DNA of 14,276 nucleotides from Deltaproteobacteria bacterium RBG_16_44_11 (GTDB lineage Bacteria > Desulfobacterota > Syntrophia > Syntrophales > Smithellaceae). Shown here one piece after another: positions 5,271 through 12,693 of the stretch (the stretch's first letter is position 1; the number at the start of each line of letters is the position of its first letter). The notes beneath the pieces were generated by a model, which ran no database searches, was not told the origin of the DNA, and was given only the letters and a program-made list of their open reading frames with translations. The position numbers were made by a program, and so were the translations under genes. The stretch lies in contig MGQN01000027.1 of assembly GCA_001797845.1 (NCBI GenBank), forward strand, positions 54,367 through 68,642, given 5' to 3'.

Positions 5271-7676
5271 CTAGCCCCTTATTCTCGCGTTCGTTAATTT
5301 GATAATGTTCCGTATAATCCTATCGTGAATGCTGTTTGTTTCTATATCCGTAAGCGTTCGATCCACTGCACGATAAGAAAACCGCAAACCTACACTTTTC
5401 GTCCCTTCTGTAATTTCTTTACCCTCGTATATATCAAAAATTACCACATTTTCAAGCAAATCTTCTCTTTGAGATAAAACAACATTAACAATGTAATCAG
5501 CCTCAATTGTCACCGGGACGACAAAAGCGACATCCCGTGTTATTGCCGGAAATTTTGAAACTTCCTTGTATACAATACCTTTTTTAAGTTGATTTGTTAA
5601 AATATCTAAATTAATTTCAAAGACATAGGCCTTATTTTTAATATCAAATTTTTCTATAACTTGTGGATGAATTTCTCCTAAATAACCAATATTTGTACCG
5701 TTTAAAAATATTTTGCAAGATTTACCCGGATGTAGAAAAGGTTCAAAACCATCCGAACGGTACTGATAATTTTCTAATTTTAAATCAAAAAAAATGTTTT
5801 CCAGGCAACCTTTCAAATCAAAAAAATCAGAGTTGACCTTGGATCCCCACAGATCATCCGTCCGTGATCCCGCCAGAAGTCCTGCCAGCATATTTTTTTC
5901 TTCAGGAAGACCTTTCCGGCGATGAAGAAAAATGCGGCCTAACTCGAATATTTTTAAATTGAAAGAGCCGTTATTTAAGTTTTTTTTCAGTGTATCCAGC
6001 AAACCATAAATCATCGTCGTCCGCATAACAGATTGGTCTTCCACCAGCGGATTCTTTATTCTCACAAAACGCCGCCTTTCATCACTTTCCGGCAAAAGCA
6101 AACAATCCACAGAGTCTGGTGTTATGAAGCTATAATTAATAATCTCGCCATAGCCGCTGCTATTCATTATTTGCCTTATTCTTTCTTCCAAATCCAACCG
6201 GGGAATAGTGGTAAGTTGGGTTACCGCAACATTAGGAAGATTTTCCGGCACACTATCATAACCATATATTCTTATAACTTCTTCAATTAAATCAATTTCT
6301 CTCGTTATATCAACTCGAAATGTCGGCGGCGTAACAACATACTTACCTTTAGTTGTTTTCGTTACCTTCATATCGATACTGCGCAGTATTCGTACAACGT
6401 CTTTCTCTGGAATAACCGCTCCGGTCACTTCGCGAATACGGCTCAGACGCAAGCTAATGTTTTTAACAGCACGAATCTTTTGGGGATACTCATCAATATA
6501 ATTTTTACATATACTGCCACCGGAAAATTCAGCTATCAGTTTTGCCGCGCGATTTAGCGCTCTTAGAACTCCTTCCGGATCAATTCCTCTTTCAAAGCGA
6601 AAAGCGGCATCTGTGGGCATGGCTAATCTGCGTGCCGAACGTCGAATCGAAACGGGATTAAAATAAGCGCTTTCCAGTAAAATAATCTGCGTGTCTTCCT
6701 TTACCTCGGAGTTTTGGCCGCCCATAATACCGCCGATGGCCACGGGCTTTACACCGTCACAAATCAATAGAGTTTCTTCTTGGAGTTTTCTGCTTTTTCC
6801 ATCCAGCGAAACAAATTCTTCATTTTTTTTTGATTTCCGAACGATAATCCGGCTTTTTTCCAGAAAACGGAAATCAAAGGCGTGGAGGGGCTGACCCATC
6901 TCCAGCATGACAAAATTTGTTATATCAACAACATTATTGATGGCGCGCATTCCCGCCGCCTCTAATCTGATTTTAAGCCAGGCAGGTGATGGTCCTACTT
7001 TTATATTTTTTATCATCCTTGCGGTGTAACGCGGACAAAGTTCAGGATTAAGGATTTTGACTGAAGTCAATAATTTTATATTTTCGCTGGTTTCTTTGAC
7101 AGTGATTGAAGGCTTTTTTATTTTTTTACCGGTTAATGCCGCTACTTCACGCGCGATTCCAATCATACTCAAACAATCAGCACGATTGGGCGTAATACTG
7201 ATATCTAAAACAGTATCTCCCAGCTCCAGAGCATTTTCCAGTGGCGCTCCCAATTTCAAATTTCGGGCCAGTTGCATGATACCGGAAGAATCGTCTCCTA
7301 TTTCCAGCTCAGCCTCAGAGCATAGCATTCCCTCTGATTTTTCTCCCCGCAATGTTGATGATTTAATAGTATACCCGCCGGGAATTGTTGCGCCTACTTT
7401 TGCTAAAGGAACAATATCACCGGATTTAATATTTTTTGCGCCGCAAACGACCGGATATTTTCGGGAACCGTCGGAAATTTCACACACAGAAAGTTTGTCG
7501 GCATTAGGGTGAGATTTAACGGAAATAATTTTTGCTACAACGACTCCGTCGAAGGCGGGACGAATAACCTTTATTGAATCTACTTCCAAACCGGACATAG
7601 TTAAACGTTCGGCAAGCTCATCCGCTTTTAAATCGATATCTACATAATCATTGAGCCATTTCAAACTAACCAGCAT
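5271..7676 (-). CDS. pheT: Phenylalanine--tRNA ligase, beta subunit
   Basis: This is the beta subunit of the alpha2-beta2 enzyme that charges tRNA-Phe; it carries the tRNA-binding and editing functions. The opening MLVSLKWLNDYVD is typical. An EMAP-type tRNA-binding domain follows (about 42-153, with HPNADKLSVCEI and PVVCGAKN). TPNRADCLSMIGIAREVAALTG marks the next module. The B3/B4 editing domain contains NNVVDITNFVMLEMGQPLHAFD, then comes the B5 region, and the C-terminus is an FDX-ACB domain (KFPAITRDVAFVV). At 801 residues the length is normal. The ATG at 7676 is preferred, because AGGAG (7690-7686) lies nine bases upstream. A GTG two codons earlier (7682) would sit only three bases from that site. 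It follows pheS by 12 bases and precedes ihfA by 21 bases. Confidence 0.97.
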   Translation of the reverse strand: MLVSLKWLNDYVDIDLKADELAERLTMSGLEVDSIKVIRPAFDGVVVAKIISVKSHPNADKLSVCEISDGSRKYPVVCGAKNIKSGDIVPLAKVGATIPGGYTIKSSTLRGEKSEGMLCSEAELEIGDDSSGIMQLARNLKLGAPLENALELGDTVLDISITPNRADCLSMIGIAREVAALTGKKIKKPSITVKETSENIKLLTSVKILNPELCPRYTARMIKNIKVGPSPAWLKIRLEAAGMRAINNVVDITNFVMLEMGQPLHAFDFRFLEKSRIIVRKSKKNEEFVSLDGKSRKLQEETLLICDGVKPVAIGGIMGGQNSEVKEDTQIILLESAYFNPVSIRRSARRLAMPTDAAFRFERGIDPEGVLRALNRAAKLIAEFSGGSICKNYIDEYPQKIRAVKNISLRLSRIREVTGAVIPEKDVVRILRSIDMKVTKTTKGKYVVTPPTFRVDITREIDLIEEVIRIYGYDSVPENLPNVAVTQLTTIPRLDLEERIRQIMNSSGYGEIINYSFITPDSVDCLLLPESDERRRFVRIKNPLVEDQSVMRTTMIYGLLDTLKKNLNNGSFNLKIFELGRIFLHRRKGLPEEKNMLAGLLAGSRTDDLWGSKVNSDFFDLKGCLENIFFDLKLENYQYRSDGFEPFLHPGKSCKIFLNGTNIGYLGEIHPQVIEKFDIKNKAYVFEINLDILTNQLKKGIVYKEVSKFPAITRDVAFVVPVTIEADYIVNVVLSQREDLLENVVIFDIYEGKEITEGTKSVGLRFSYRAVDRTLTDIETNSIHDRIIRNIIKLTNARIRG

Positions 7677-7688
7677 AAACACAGGCTC

Positions 7689-8705
7689 CTAAAATTGTTT
7701 AAGGAATCGTATATCGTTTTCAAAAAACAGCCGAATATCGGATATGCCGTACTTCAACATGGCTATCCTCTCCAAACCCAGACCGAAAGCAAAACCAGAG
7801 TATTCCTCAGAATTATAGCCGACATTTTTAAACACGGCGGGATCAACCATGCCTGAACCTAAAATTTCCAGCCAGCCGCTTTGTCCGCAAACTCGACAAC
7901 CTCGCCCCTTACATATAACACAGCGGATATCTACCTCCGCCGAAGGTTCTGTAAAAGGGAAAAAACTGGGACGAAAACGTAAGGTGGTATCTTCACCGAA
8001 AACTTTTTTTAGAAAGGCGGTTAAGATACCTTTCAGGTCGCCAAAACTAATGCCTTTATCGACCAATAATCCTTCAATCTGATGAAACATAGGGGTATGT
8101 GAAACATCGGAGTCACGACGGTAAACTCTGCCGGGAGATAAAATACGCACAGGCGGTTTAACCTTTTCCATCACCCGCACCTGAACGGGTGATGTATGTG
8201 TCCGCAGGACAATATTTTCTTCAATATAGAATGTGTCTTGCATATCGCGGGCAGGATGATCTTTGGGAATATTGAGGGCTTCAAAGTTATAATAATCCAA
8301 CTCTACTTCTGGTCCCTCAACAACGGAAAATCCAAAAGAAGCAAAGATGGAACAAATTTCTCCGCGGATTTGAATAACCGGATGGGTTCTGCCGTATTTA
8401 ACAGATCTTCCCGGCAGGGTAACATCTATTTTTTCTTTGATTAAAATGTCATCTTTTTTTTGCCGGGTTTGACGCTGCAGCGCTTCTTCTATTCTTGTAT
8501 GAAGAAGCTCTTTAACCTCGTTGCACCGTTTACCAAATAGAGGTTTTTCCGCCTTGGATACCTGCGCTATGTTGCGTAAAAGGCCGGTTAAGAGGCCTTT
8601 GCGGCCAAGATATTTTGTCCGAATACCCAAAATTTGATCTTCTTGTGCTGCGGCCGCAAGCTCGGCAAGAGCGTCTTTCTCCAGCTTTTGAAGATCTTCT
8701 ATCAT
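7689..8705 (-). CDS. pheS: Phenylalanine--tRNA ligase, alpha subunit
   Basis: This is the catalytic class II synthetase subunit that activates phenylalanine and transfers it to tRNA-Phe. An N-terminal coiled-coil tRNA-binding arm (about 1-80) is followed by the catalytic core: RTHTSPVQVR, motif 2 as VYRRDSDVSHTPMFHQIEG, RPSFFPFTEPSAEVD, and motif 3 GLGLERIAML near the C-terminus. YSGFAFGLGLER includes the alanine that shapes the phenylalanine pocket. Two CxxC pairs (CVICKGRGCRVC) form the loop seen in many bacterial PheS. At 338 residues the length is normal. The ATG overlaps the rplT stop codon as ATGA, so translation is probably coupled, and there is no room for a leader-peptide attenuator between them. 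Confidence 0.98.
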   Translation of the reverse strand: MIEDLQKLEKDALAELAAAAQEDQILGIRTKYLGRKGLLTGLLRNIAQVSKAEKPLFGKRCNEVKELLHTRIEEALQRQTRQKKDDILIKEKIDVTLPGRSVKYGRTHPVIQIRGEICSIFASFGFSVVEGPEVELDYYNFEALNIPKDHPARDMQDTFYIEENIVLRTHTSPVQVRVMEKVKPPVRILSPGRVYRRDSDVSHTPMFHQIEGLLVDKGISFGDLKGILTAFLKKVFGEDTTLRFRPSFFPFTEPSAEVDIRCVICKGRGCRVCGQSGWLEILGSGMVDPAVFKNVGYNSEEYSGFAFGLGLERIAMLKYGISDIRLFFENDIRFLKQF

Positions 8706-9061
8706 GCCGCCTGCTCGCCTTTTGCCATTTTAACGACATGAGCGAAACCCTGCGGATCGTTGACGGCGAGTTCCGCCAATACTTTTCGGTCCAGTTCAAT
8801 ACCCTCTTTCTTCATTCCTTCGACTAACCGGCTGTAGGATATATTATGCAAACGCGCCGCGGCATTAATGCGCGCAATCCATAACCTGCGAAAGTCTCTT
8901 TTTCTCGCGCGACGGTCACGGTAAGCGTATTTCATCGCCTTATTTATTGCTTCCGTAGCCGTCCTAATAAGCCTGTGACGGGAACCAAAAAAACCTTTGG
9001 CTAATTTCAATATTTTTCTTCTTTTCTTGCGGGCGGTAATGCCCCTTTTTACCCTGGACAT
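8702..9061 (-). CDS. rplT: 50S ribosomal protein L20
   Basis: This is an early-assembly protein of the large subunit, binding 23S rRNA. The 119-residue sequence opens MSRVKRGITARKKRRKILKLAKGFFGSRHRL and ends with the globular part LHNISYSRLVEGMKKEGIELDRKVLAELAV, the standard L20 pattern at standard length. A GAGGAG-type ribosome binding site lies just upstream. It follows rpmI by 46 bases and overlaps pheS by four. In enterobacteria L20 represses its own operon by binding a leader RNA; no equivalent fold was recognised by eye here. Confidence 0.98.
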   Translation of the reverse strand: MSRVKRGITARKKRRKILKLAKGFFGSRHRLIRTATEAINKAMKYAYRDRRARKRDFRRLWIARINAAARLHNISYSRLVEGMKKEGIELDRKVLAELAVNDPQGFAHVVKMAKGEQAA

Positions 9062-9107
9062 TTCTTATTATCTCCTCGTTGCTAAAGAATATAATTATCG
9101 TTATTGA

Positions 9108-9305
9108 CTACAGATATGGAATAAGTCTCCTAATCTCTTTGTAGTTTGCTGAATCAACCAACGCAGTTTTCCTCAAACCTCGCTTTCTCTTTGTTGTCTT
9201 TTTTGTAAGGATGTGGCTGGCAAAAGCCTTGCTTCGCTTAATCTTACCCTTGGAGGTAACCGAAAACCGTTTGGCAGCTCCTCTGTGTGTTTTTAGTTTT
9301 GGCAT
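9108..9305 (-). CDS. rpmI: 50S ribosomal protein L35
   Basis: This is a 65-residue basic protein of the large ribosomal subunit. MPKLKTHRGAAKRFSVTSKGKIKR and the central HILTKKTTKRKRGLR are typical of L35, as is the length. AGGAG precedes the ATG at a suitable distance. It lies 23 bases downstream of infC and 46 bases upstream of rplT, the standard infC-rpmI-rplT order, and is surely cotranscribed. Confidence 0.98.
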   Translation of the reverse strand: MPKLKTHRGAAKRFSVTSKGKIKRSKAFASHILTKKTTKRKRGLRKTALVDSANYKEIRRLIPYL

Positions 9306-9328
9306 TTCTTCTCCTGTTTATTTCTTCA

Positions 9329-9838
9329 TTATTTTTTCGGGGAAACAATCATAACCATGCTGCGTCCTTCCAGGCGCGGCTCCTGATCAATAACGCTATT
9401 ATCGGCCAGTTGATTTTTAATATTATCCATCAGCTTTCTGCCAATCTCGGTAAATGCAATTTCCCTTCCCCTAAAGATCATCGATATTTTTACTTTATCA
9501 TGTTTTTCCAAAAATTTTTTAATATGTTTAATTTTAACCTGTATATCATGTTCATCCGTTTTCGGCCTTAATCTAATTTCCTTAACATGAATAACCGTTT
9601 GGCTTTTTTTGGCATCATGAAGTTTTTTGCTTTGCTTGTAGCGATATTTTCCATAATCCATTATTTTGCATACTGGCGGTTCAGCAGTAGGTGATACCTC
9701 TACCAAATCCAAACCGGCTTTTTCCGCGTGTTCCAATGCTTCATCTAACGATATTACTCCTAACTGCTTGCTCTCGTCACTGATTACCCGAACTTTAGCC
9801 GATTTTATTTCCCGGTTAATTCTTAAATCTTTAACTAT
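9329..9838 (-). CDS. infC: Translation initiation factor IF-3, apparent AUA start
   Basis: IF3 binds the 30S subunit, prevents premature 50S joining and checks the start codon and initiator tRNA. The N-domain contains VKDLRINREIKSAKVRVISD and QLGVISLDEALEHAEKAGLDLVEVSP. After the lysine-rich linker, the C-domain carries HVKEIRLRPKTDEHD and KISMIFRGREIAFTEIG. The full family pattern extends 34 codons upstream of the first TTG (9734-9736). The only reasonable initiator is ATA at 9836-9838, six bases after a perfect AGGAGG (9845-9850). An in-frame TGA (9842-9844) two codons upstream excludes anything longer, giving 169 residues, a normal length. Non-canonical starts such as AUU are well known in infC and let IF3 repress its own synthesis. 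AUA is an unusual version of that. The stop is 23 bases from rpmI. Confidence 0.95.
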   Translation of the reverse strand: MVKDLRINREIKSAKVRVISDESKQLGVISLDEALEHAEKAGLDLVEVSPTAEPPVCKIMDYGKYRYKQSKKLHDAKKSQTVIHVKEIRLRPKTDEHDIQVKIKHIKKFLEKHDKVKISMIFRGREIAFTEIGRKLMDNIKNQLADNSVIDQEPRLEGRSMVMIVSPKK

Positions 9839-9844
9839 ACGTCA

Positions 9845-9869
9845 CCTCCTGTAATCAATAAGTTATTGA
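9845..9869 (-). promoter_or_regulatory. infC ribosome binding site with adjacent palindrome
   Basis: A perfect AGGAGG (9850-9845) lies six bases before the AUA start. Directly upstream in the transcript is the 15-base palindrome TCAATAA-C-TTATTGA (9869-9855), five to six usable base pairs as RNA. It ends only four bases before the Shine-Dalgarno sequence. Together they form a compact initiation region in the 40-base gap after thrS that could contribute to autoregulation of infC. A role for the palindrome is inference. Confidence 0.6.
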
Positions 9870-9878
9870 CAATAGTCG

Positions 9879-11792
9879 TTATTTTTTCTTTTCACACATT
9901 TCATTAATAAGAGCAATAAATTTTTGAACGGAAATTGCTCCGAGATTTTGACCATCGCGCGTCCGCGGAGCTACCGTCTGCCCTTCCATTTCCTTATCGC
10001 CGATCACCAGCATATAAGGAATTTTTTGCATCTGCGCCTGGCGTATTTTATAACCTAATTTTTCATTATCAAAAAATTTCTCGCAGCGGATACCGTCCGC
10101 GATTAATTTTTCATAGACTGTTTCGGCATAATTTATATGTTTATCCGTAACCGTCAATAAGATACACTGTGTCGGTGAAAGCCAAACAGGGAATGCGCCG
10201 GCATAATGTTCAATGAGTACACCTATGAAACGCTCAATAGCTCCTAAAATCACGCGATGCAGCATGACCGGACGATGTTTTTCTCCATCAACACCTATAT
10301 AATTTAAATCGAATCTTTCCGGCAGTGTAAAATCACATTGAATTGTCGCACACTGCCATTTTCTTTTCAAGGCATCTTTTAACTTGAAATCAATTTTCGG
10401 TCCGTAAAAAGCTCCGTCTCCTTCGTTCACTTTATAATTTATTTTATTATCTTTAAGCGCATTTTCGAGCGCCTTTGTGGCCAGAGCCCAATCCTCATCA
10501 GTGCCTATGGAGTTTTGCGGTCTAGTGCTTAGTTCCACTTCATATTCAAAACCGAAAATTCCCATCGCGTAATTTACAAAATCGGCGATGGCGCGAATTT
10601 CAGAGTTGAGCTGTTCCGGCATACAAAGTATATGCGCGTCATCCTGCGTGAATTGCCGTACTCGTAAAAGACCGTGTAATACACCTGTCTTCTCATGGCG
10701 GTGAACCGTGCCTAGCTCAAAATAACGCAGCGGTAGGTCACGGTAGCTGCGAATTTTGGACTTATATATCAGCATATGCGCAAGGCAGTTCATGGGCTTA
10801 ATACCGTAAACCTGCTCATCGATTTCCGTAAAATACATGTTGTCGCGGTAGTGTTCAAAATGGCCGGATTTTTTCCACAGATCAATTTTCAAAATCTGCG
10901 GCCCCATGACCATATCGTAACCTCTTTTTAAGTGTTCCTTTCTCTCCCAGTCTTCGATAATATAGCGCAGTAACATTCCCTTGGGATGAAATATCACCAA
11001 GCCCGCGCCTGCCTCATCGTTGATCTGAAAAAGATCAAGTTCTTTGCCCAGGCGGCGATGATCTCTTTTTTTCGCTTCTTCCAATAAATTCAGATGATCA
11101 TTGAGCGCTTGTTCATCGGCAAAACCGGTGCCGTAAATGCGCTGCAGCATTTTGTTTTTTTCGTCACCGCGCCAGTAGGCGCCCGCCACACTCAAAAGTT
11201 TAAAAGCTTTTATTTTACCGGTGGAAGGAATATGTGGCCCGCGGCATAAATCAATATAATCCCCATCCTTGTAAATACTGACGGTACTAACATCAGTTGG
11301 TAAATCGTTGATCAATTCGACTTTATAATCTTCACCGCGGCCGGCAAATAGTTTTACCGCTTTTTGCCGCGTCATTTCTTCACGAATAAAAGGATAATCG
11401 GCAGCGATAATCTCTCTCATTCTTTTTTCAATTTTGGGAAAATCGTCATTTGTAAACTTTTCCGCGTATTCGAAATCATAATAAAAGCCGTCTTCAATCG
11501 AAGGACCAATGCTCACCTTTGCTCCCGCGAAAACGTCCTGAACGGCGTGCGCCATGACGTGAGAAATACTATGGCGCAATATGCTTAATCCTTCATCAGA
11601 AGAAATTTCGATTATATCAAGGGCGGTGTCCTCATTCAGGGTATAGGTCAAATCTGCGGGCTTGCCGTTTACTTTTGCCGCTACCGCGGAGTCAAGAGCT
11701 TTGTTATACCATAATGAAATAGCCTTACCGGCGGTAATGCCTGGTTTAACGGCTAATTCTTTTTTATCTGGAAAGATAATTTTAATATCCAT
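9879..11792 (-). CDS. thrS: Threonine--tRNA ligase
   Basis: This class II synthetase charges tRNA-Thr and edits Ser-tRNA-Thr. Residues 1-60 form the TGS domain. The editing domain carries the HxxxH motif at 74-78 (RHSISHVMAHA) and LCRGPH with Cys183 and His187. In the catalytic core the zinc ligands are Cys336 (MNCLAH), His387 (QDDAH) and His512 (VMLHR). Motif 2 is RHEKTGVLHGLLRVRQFTQ, and the C-terminal anticodon-binding domain starts near WLSPTQCILLTV. The ATG at 11792 gives 637 residues and the expected N-terminus MDIKIIFPD. A TTG four codons upstream is possible, but neither start has a recognisable Shine-Dalgarno sequence. It is the first gene of the infC-rpmI-rplT-pheST-ihfA run, 36 bases after a stable hairpin. 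Confidence 0.97.
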   Translation of the reverse strand: MDIKIIFPDKKELAVKPGITAGKAISLWYNKALDSAVAAKVNGKPADLTYTLNEDTALDIIEISSDEGLSILRHSISHVMAHAVQDVFAGAKVSIGPSIEDGFYYDFEYAEKFTNDDFPKIEKRMREIIAADYPFIREEMTRQKAVKLFAGRGEDYKVELINDLPTDVSTVSIYKDGDYIDLCRGPHIPSTGKIKAFKLLSVAGAYWRGDEKNKMLQRIYGTGFADEQALNDHLNLLEEAKKRDHRRLGKELDLFQINDEAGAGLVIFHPKGMLLRYIIEDWERKEHLKRGYDMVMGPQILKIDLWKKSGHFEHYRDNMYFTEIDEQVYGIKPMNCLAHMLIYKSKIRSYRDLPLRYFELGTVHRHEKTGVLHGLLRVRQFTQDDAHILCMPEQLNSEIRAIADFVNYAMGIFGFEYEVELSTRPQNSIGTDEDWALATKALENALKDNKINYKVNEGDGAFYGPKIDFKLKDALKRKWQCATIQCDFTLPERFDLNYIGVDGEKHRPVMLHRVILGAIERFIGVLIEHYAGAFPVWLSPTQCILLTVTDKHINYAETVYEKLIADGIRCEKFFDNEKLGYKIRQAQMQKIPYMLVIGDKEMEGQTVAPRTRDGQNLGAISVQKFIALINEMCEKKK

Positions 11793-11825
11793 ATTCGTAA
11801 GCAACCAATATTAAGAAATCATTTT

Positions 11826-11856
11826 AAAAGGGCATCACCATCTTGCTGATGCCCTT
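11826..11856 (-). terminator. Hairpin between tRNA-Val and thrS, terminator or leader element
   Basis: On the minus strand AAGGGCATCA (11856-11847) pairs perfectly with TGATGCCCTT (11837-11828) around a nine-base loop, GCAAGATGG, and is followed by two further T residues (four in all), then AAAA. It lies 38 bases after the tRNA-Val 3' end and 36 bases before thrS. A terminator for the tRNA transcript is the simplest reading. The short U-run would let some polymerase continue into thrS, and a regulatory leader is also possible. Confidence 0.6.
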
Positions 11857-11893
11857 AATTATTTGCACTTTGGACATTAGTTTTAATTAAAAA

Positions 11894-11968
11894 TGGTAGG
11901 CAAGCAGGGATTTGAACCCTGGACATCCACCGCGTCAGGATGGCGCTCTCCCCCTGAGCTACTTGCCT
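11894..11968 (-). tRNA. tRNA-Val, anticodon GAC
   Basis: The 75-base cloverleaf includes an encoded CCA. The acceptor stem AGGCAAG pairs with CTTGCCT, with discriminator A. The D arm is GCTC/GAGC with a seven-base loop. The anticodon stem CCATC/GGTGG (one G:U pair) holds the loop CTGACGC, with U33 and anticodon GAC, so it reads valine codons GUC and GUU. The variable region is ATGTC, and the T arm is CAGGG/CCCTG with loop TTCAAAT. It lies between pgsA and thrS on the same strand, apparently with its own promoter and a downstream hairpin. Confidence 0.97.
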
Positions 11969-11996
11969 ATCTTTTTTATCCATTTTAAGAATGGAG

Positions 11997-12025
11997 CTAC
12001 TAGCAGTAAATCCCCATAGTGTCAA
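11997..12025 (-). promoter_or_regulatory. Candidate tRNA-Val promoter
   Basis: On the minus strand a consensus TTGACA (12025-12020) is followed after 17 bases by TAGTAG (12002-11997), a weak -10. Transcription would begin near 11990, about 20 bases before the mature tRNA 5' end, which fits tRNA gene organisation. A small inverted repeat TCCATT/AATGGA lies between the presumed start site and the tRNA. Confidence 0.4.
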
Positions 12026-12051
12026 GCAAATATCTTATTTATTAGCCCTTT

Positions 12052-12594
12052 TTACGCCGCGCGATTGAGATATTTTATTCCCCGCGTTATGTAAGTCACT
12101 CCGGAAATAACAGTAAATATCGCCGTCACCCAGCAAAGAATTTTAATCCAATTAAAGCCACTGGTATCATGAACAACCGCTTTAAAAAGCAAAGCAAAAA
12201 AAATAGTGGCCAGCTGAAAAGCAGTTGTAACTTTACTGATAAACGCCGGTTTTATCTCATATGTTATCGACATCATTGATAAGATTACCATGCCGAGCAC
12301 GATAATAAAATCTCTGCTGATTACTATTACTGTAAGCCAGCTGGGAATCAAACCAAATACGGATAAAGAAACAAAGCTTGATGCGAGAAGTAATTTATCT
12401 GCCATTGGATCTATAAAAGCACCGAGCTTCGTTTGACAATTTAACGCGCGTGCCAGTAAGCCGTCAAAAATATCGGTTAATCCGGCGATTGTAAATGTAA
12501 TAAGAGCGTCTGTATATTCTTCCTGAATCAAAAAAATGATTATTACAGGAACAAGAATAATGCGCAGTAAAGACAAAAAATTCGGTAAATTCAT
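12052..12594 (-). CDS. pgsA: CDP-diacylglycerol--glycerol-3-phosphate 3-phosphatidyltransferase
   Basis: This integral inner-membrane enzyme makes phosphatidylglycerophosphate, the precursor of phosphatidylglycerol and cardiolipin. The CDP-alcohol phosphotransferase signature D(x2)DG(x2)AR(x8)G(x3)D(x3)D is complete: Asp41, Asp44, Gly45, Ala48, Arg49, Gly58, Asp62 and Asp66. The N-terminus MNLPNFLSLLRIILVP and the later SRDFIIV are characteristic of PgsA rather than phosphatidylserine synthase. Several hydrophobic spans follow, consistent with a six-helix protein. At 180 residues the length is normal. A perfect TATAAT (12617-12612) upstream, without a good -35, suggests a weak promoter. The Shine-Dalgarno region (AAGAG) is poor. 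The stop lies about 80 bases before the tRNA-Val gene on the same strand. Confidence 0.93.
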   Translation of the reverse strand: MNLPNFLSLLRIILVPVIIIFLIQEEYTDALITFTIAGLTDIFDGLLARALNCQTKLGAFIDPMADKLLLASSFVSLSVFGLIPSWLTVIVISRDFIIVLGMVILSMMSITYEIKPAFISKVTTAFQLATIFFALLFKAVVHDTSGFNWIKILCWVTAIFTVISGVTYITRGIKYLNRAA

Positions 12595-12659
12595 CAGTCA
12601 ATATTCTCTTAATTATATCATTTTACGATTTGTATAATCTTTTTCATAAAAACGCATTT

Positions 12660-12684
12660 CCTTCGTTTAGTTTCTAAACAAAGG
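12660..12684 (-). terminator. Hairpin after the envelope cluster, likely transcript end
   Basis: CCTTTGTTTAG (12684-12674) pairs with CTAAACGAAGG (12670-12660) around the loop AAA, 11 pairs with one G:U. It starts ten bases after the DUF799 lipoprotein stop codon. The U-run comes late, about eight bases on (AAATGCGTTTTT), so it is an imperfect intrinsic terminator and may serve mainly as a 3' stabiliser. Confidence 0.5.
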
Positions 12685-12693
12685 ATCTATAAT

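Noticed and set aside
5011..8827. Plus-strand frames across ihfA, pheT and pheS, and the minus-strand frame at 8530-8799
   Set aside because: They are shadows of unmistakable housekeeping genes in other frames.
9329..9736. Short infC beginning at TTG 9736
   Set aside because: It would lose the conserved first 34 residues of the IF3 N-domain and has no ribosome binding site, whereas the AUA start has a perfect one.
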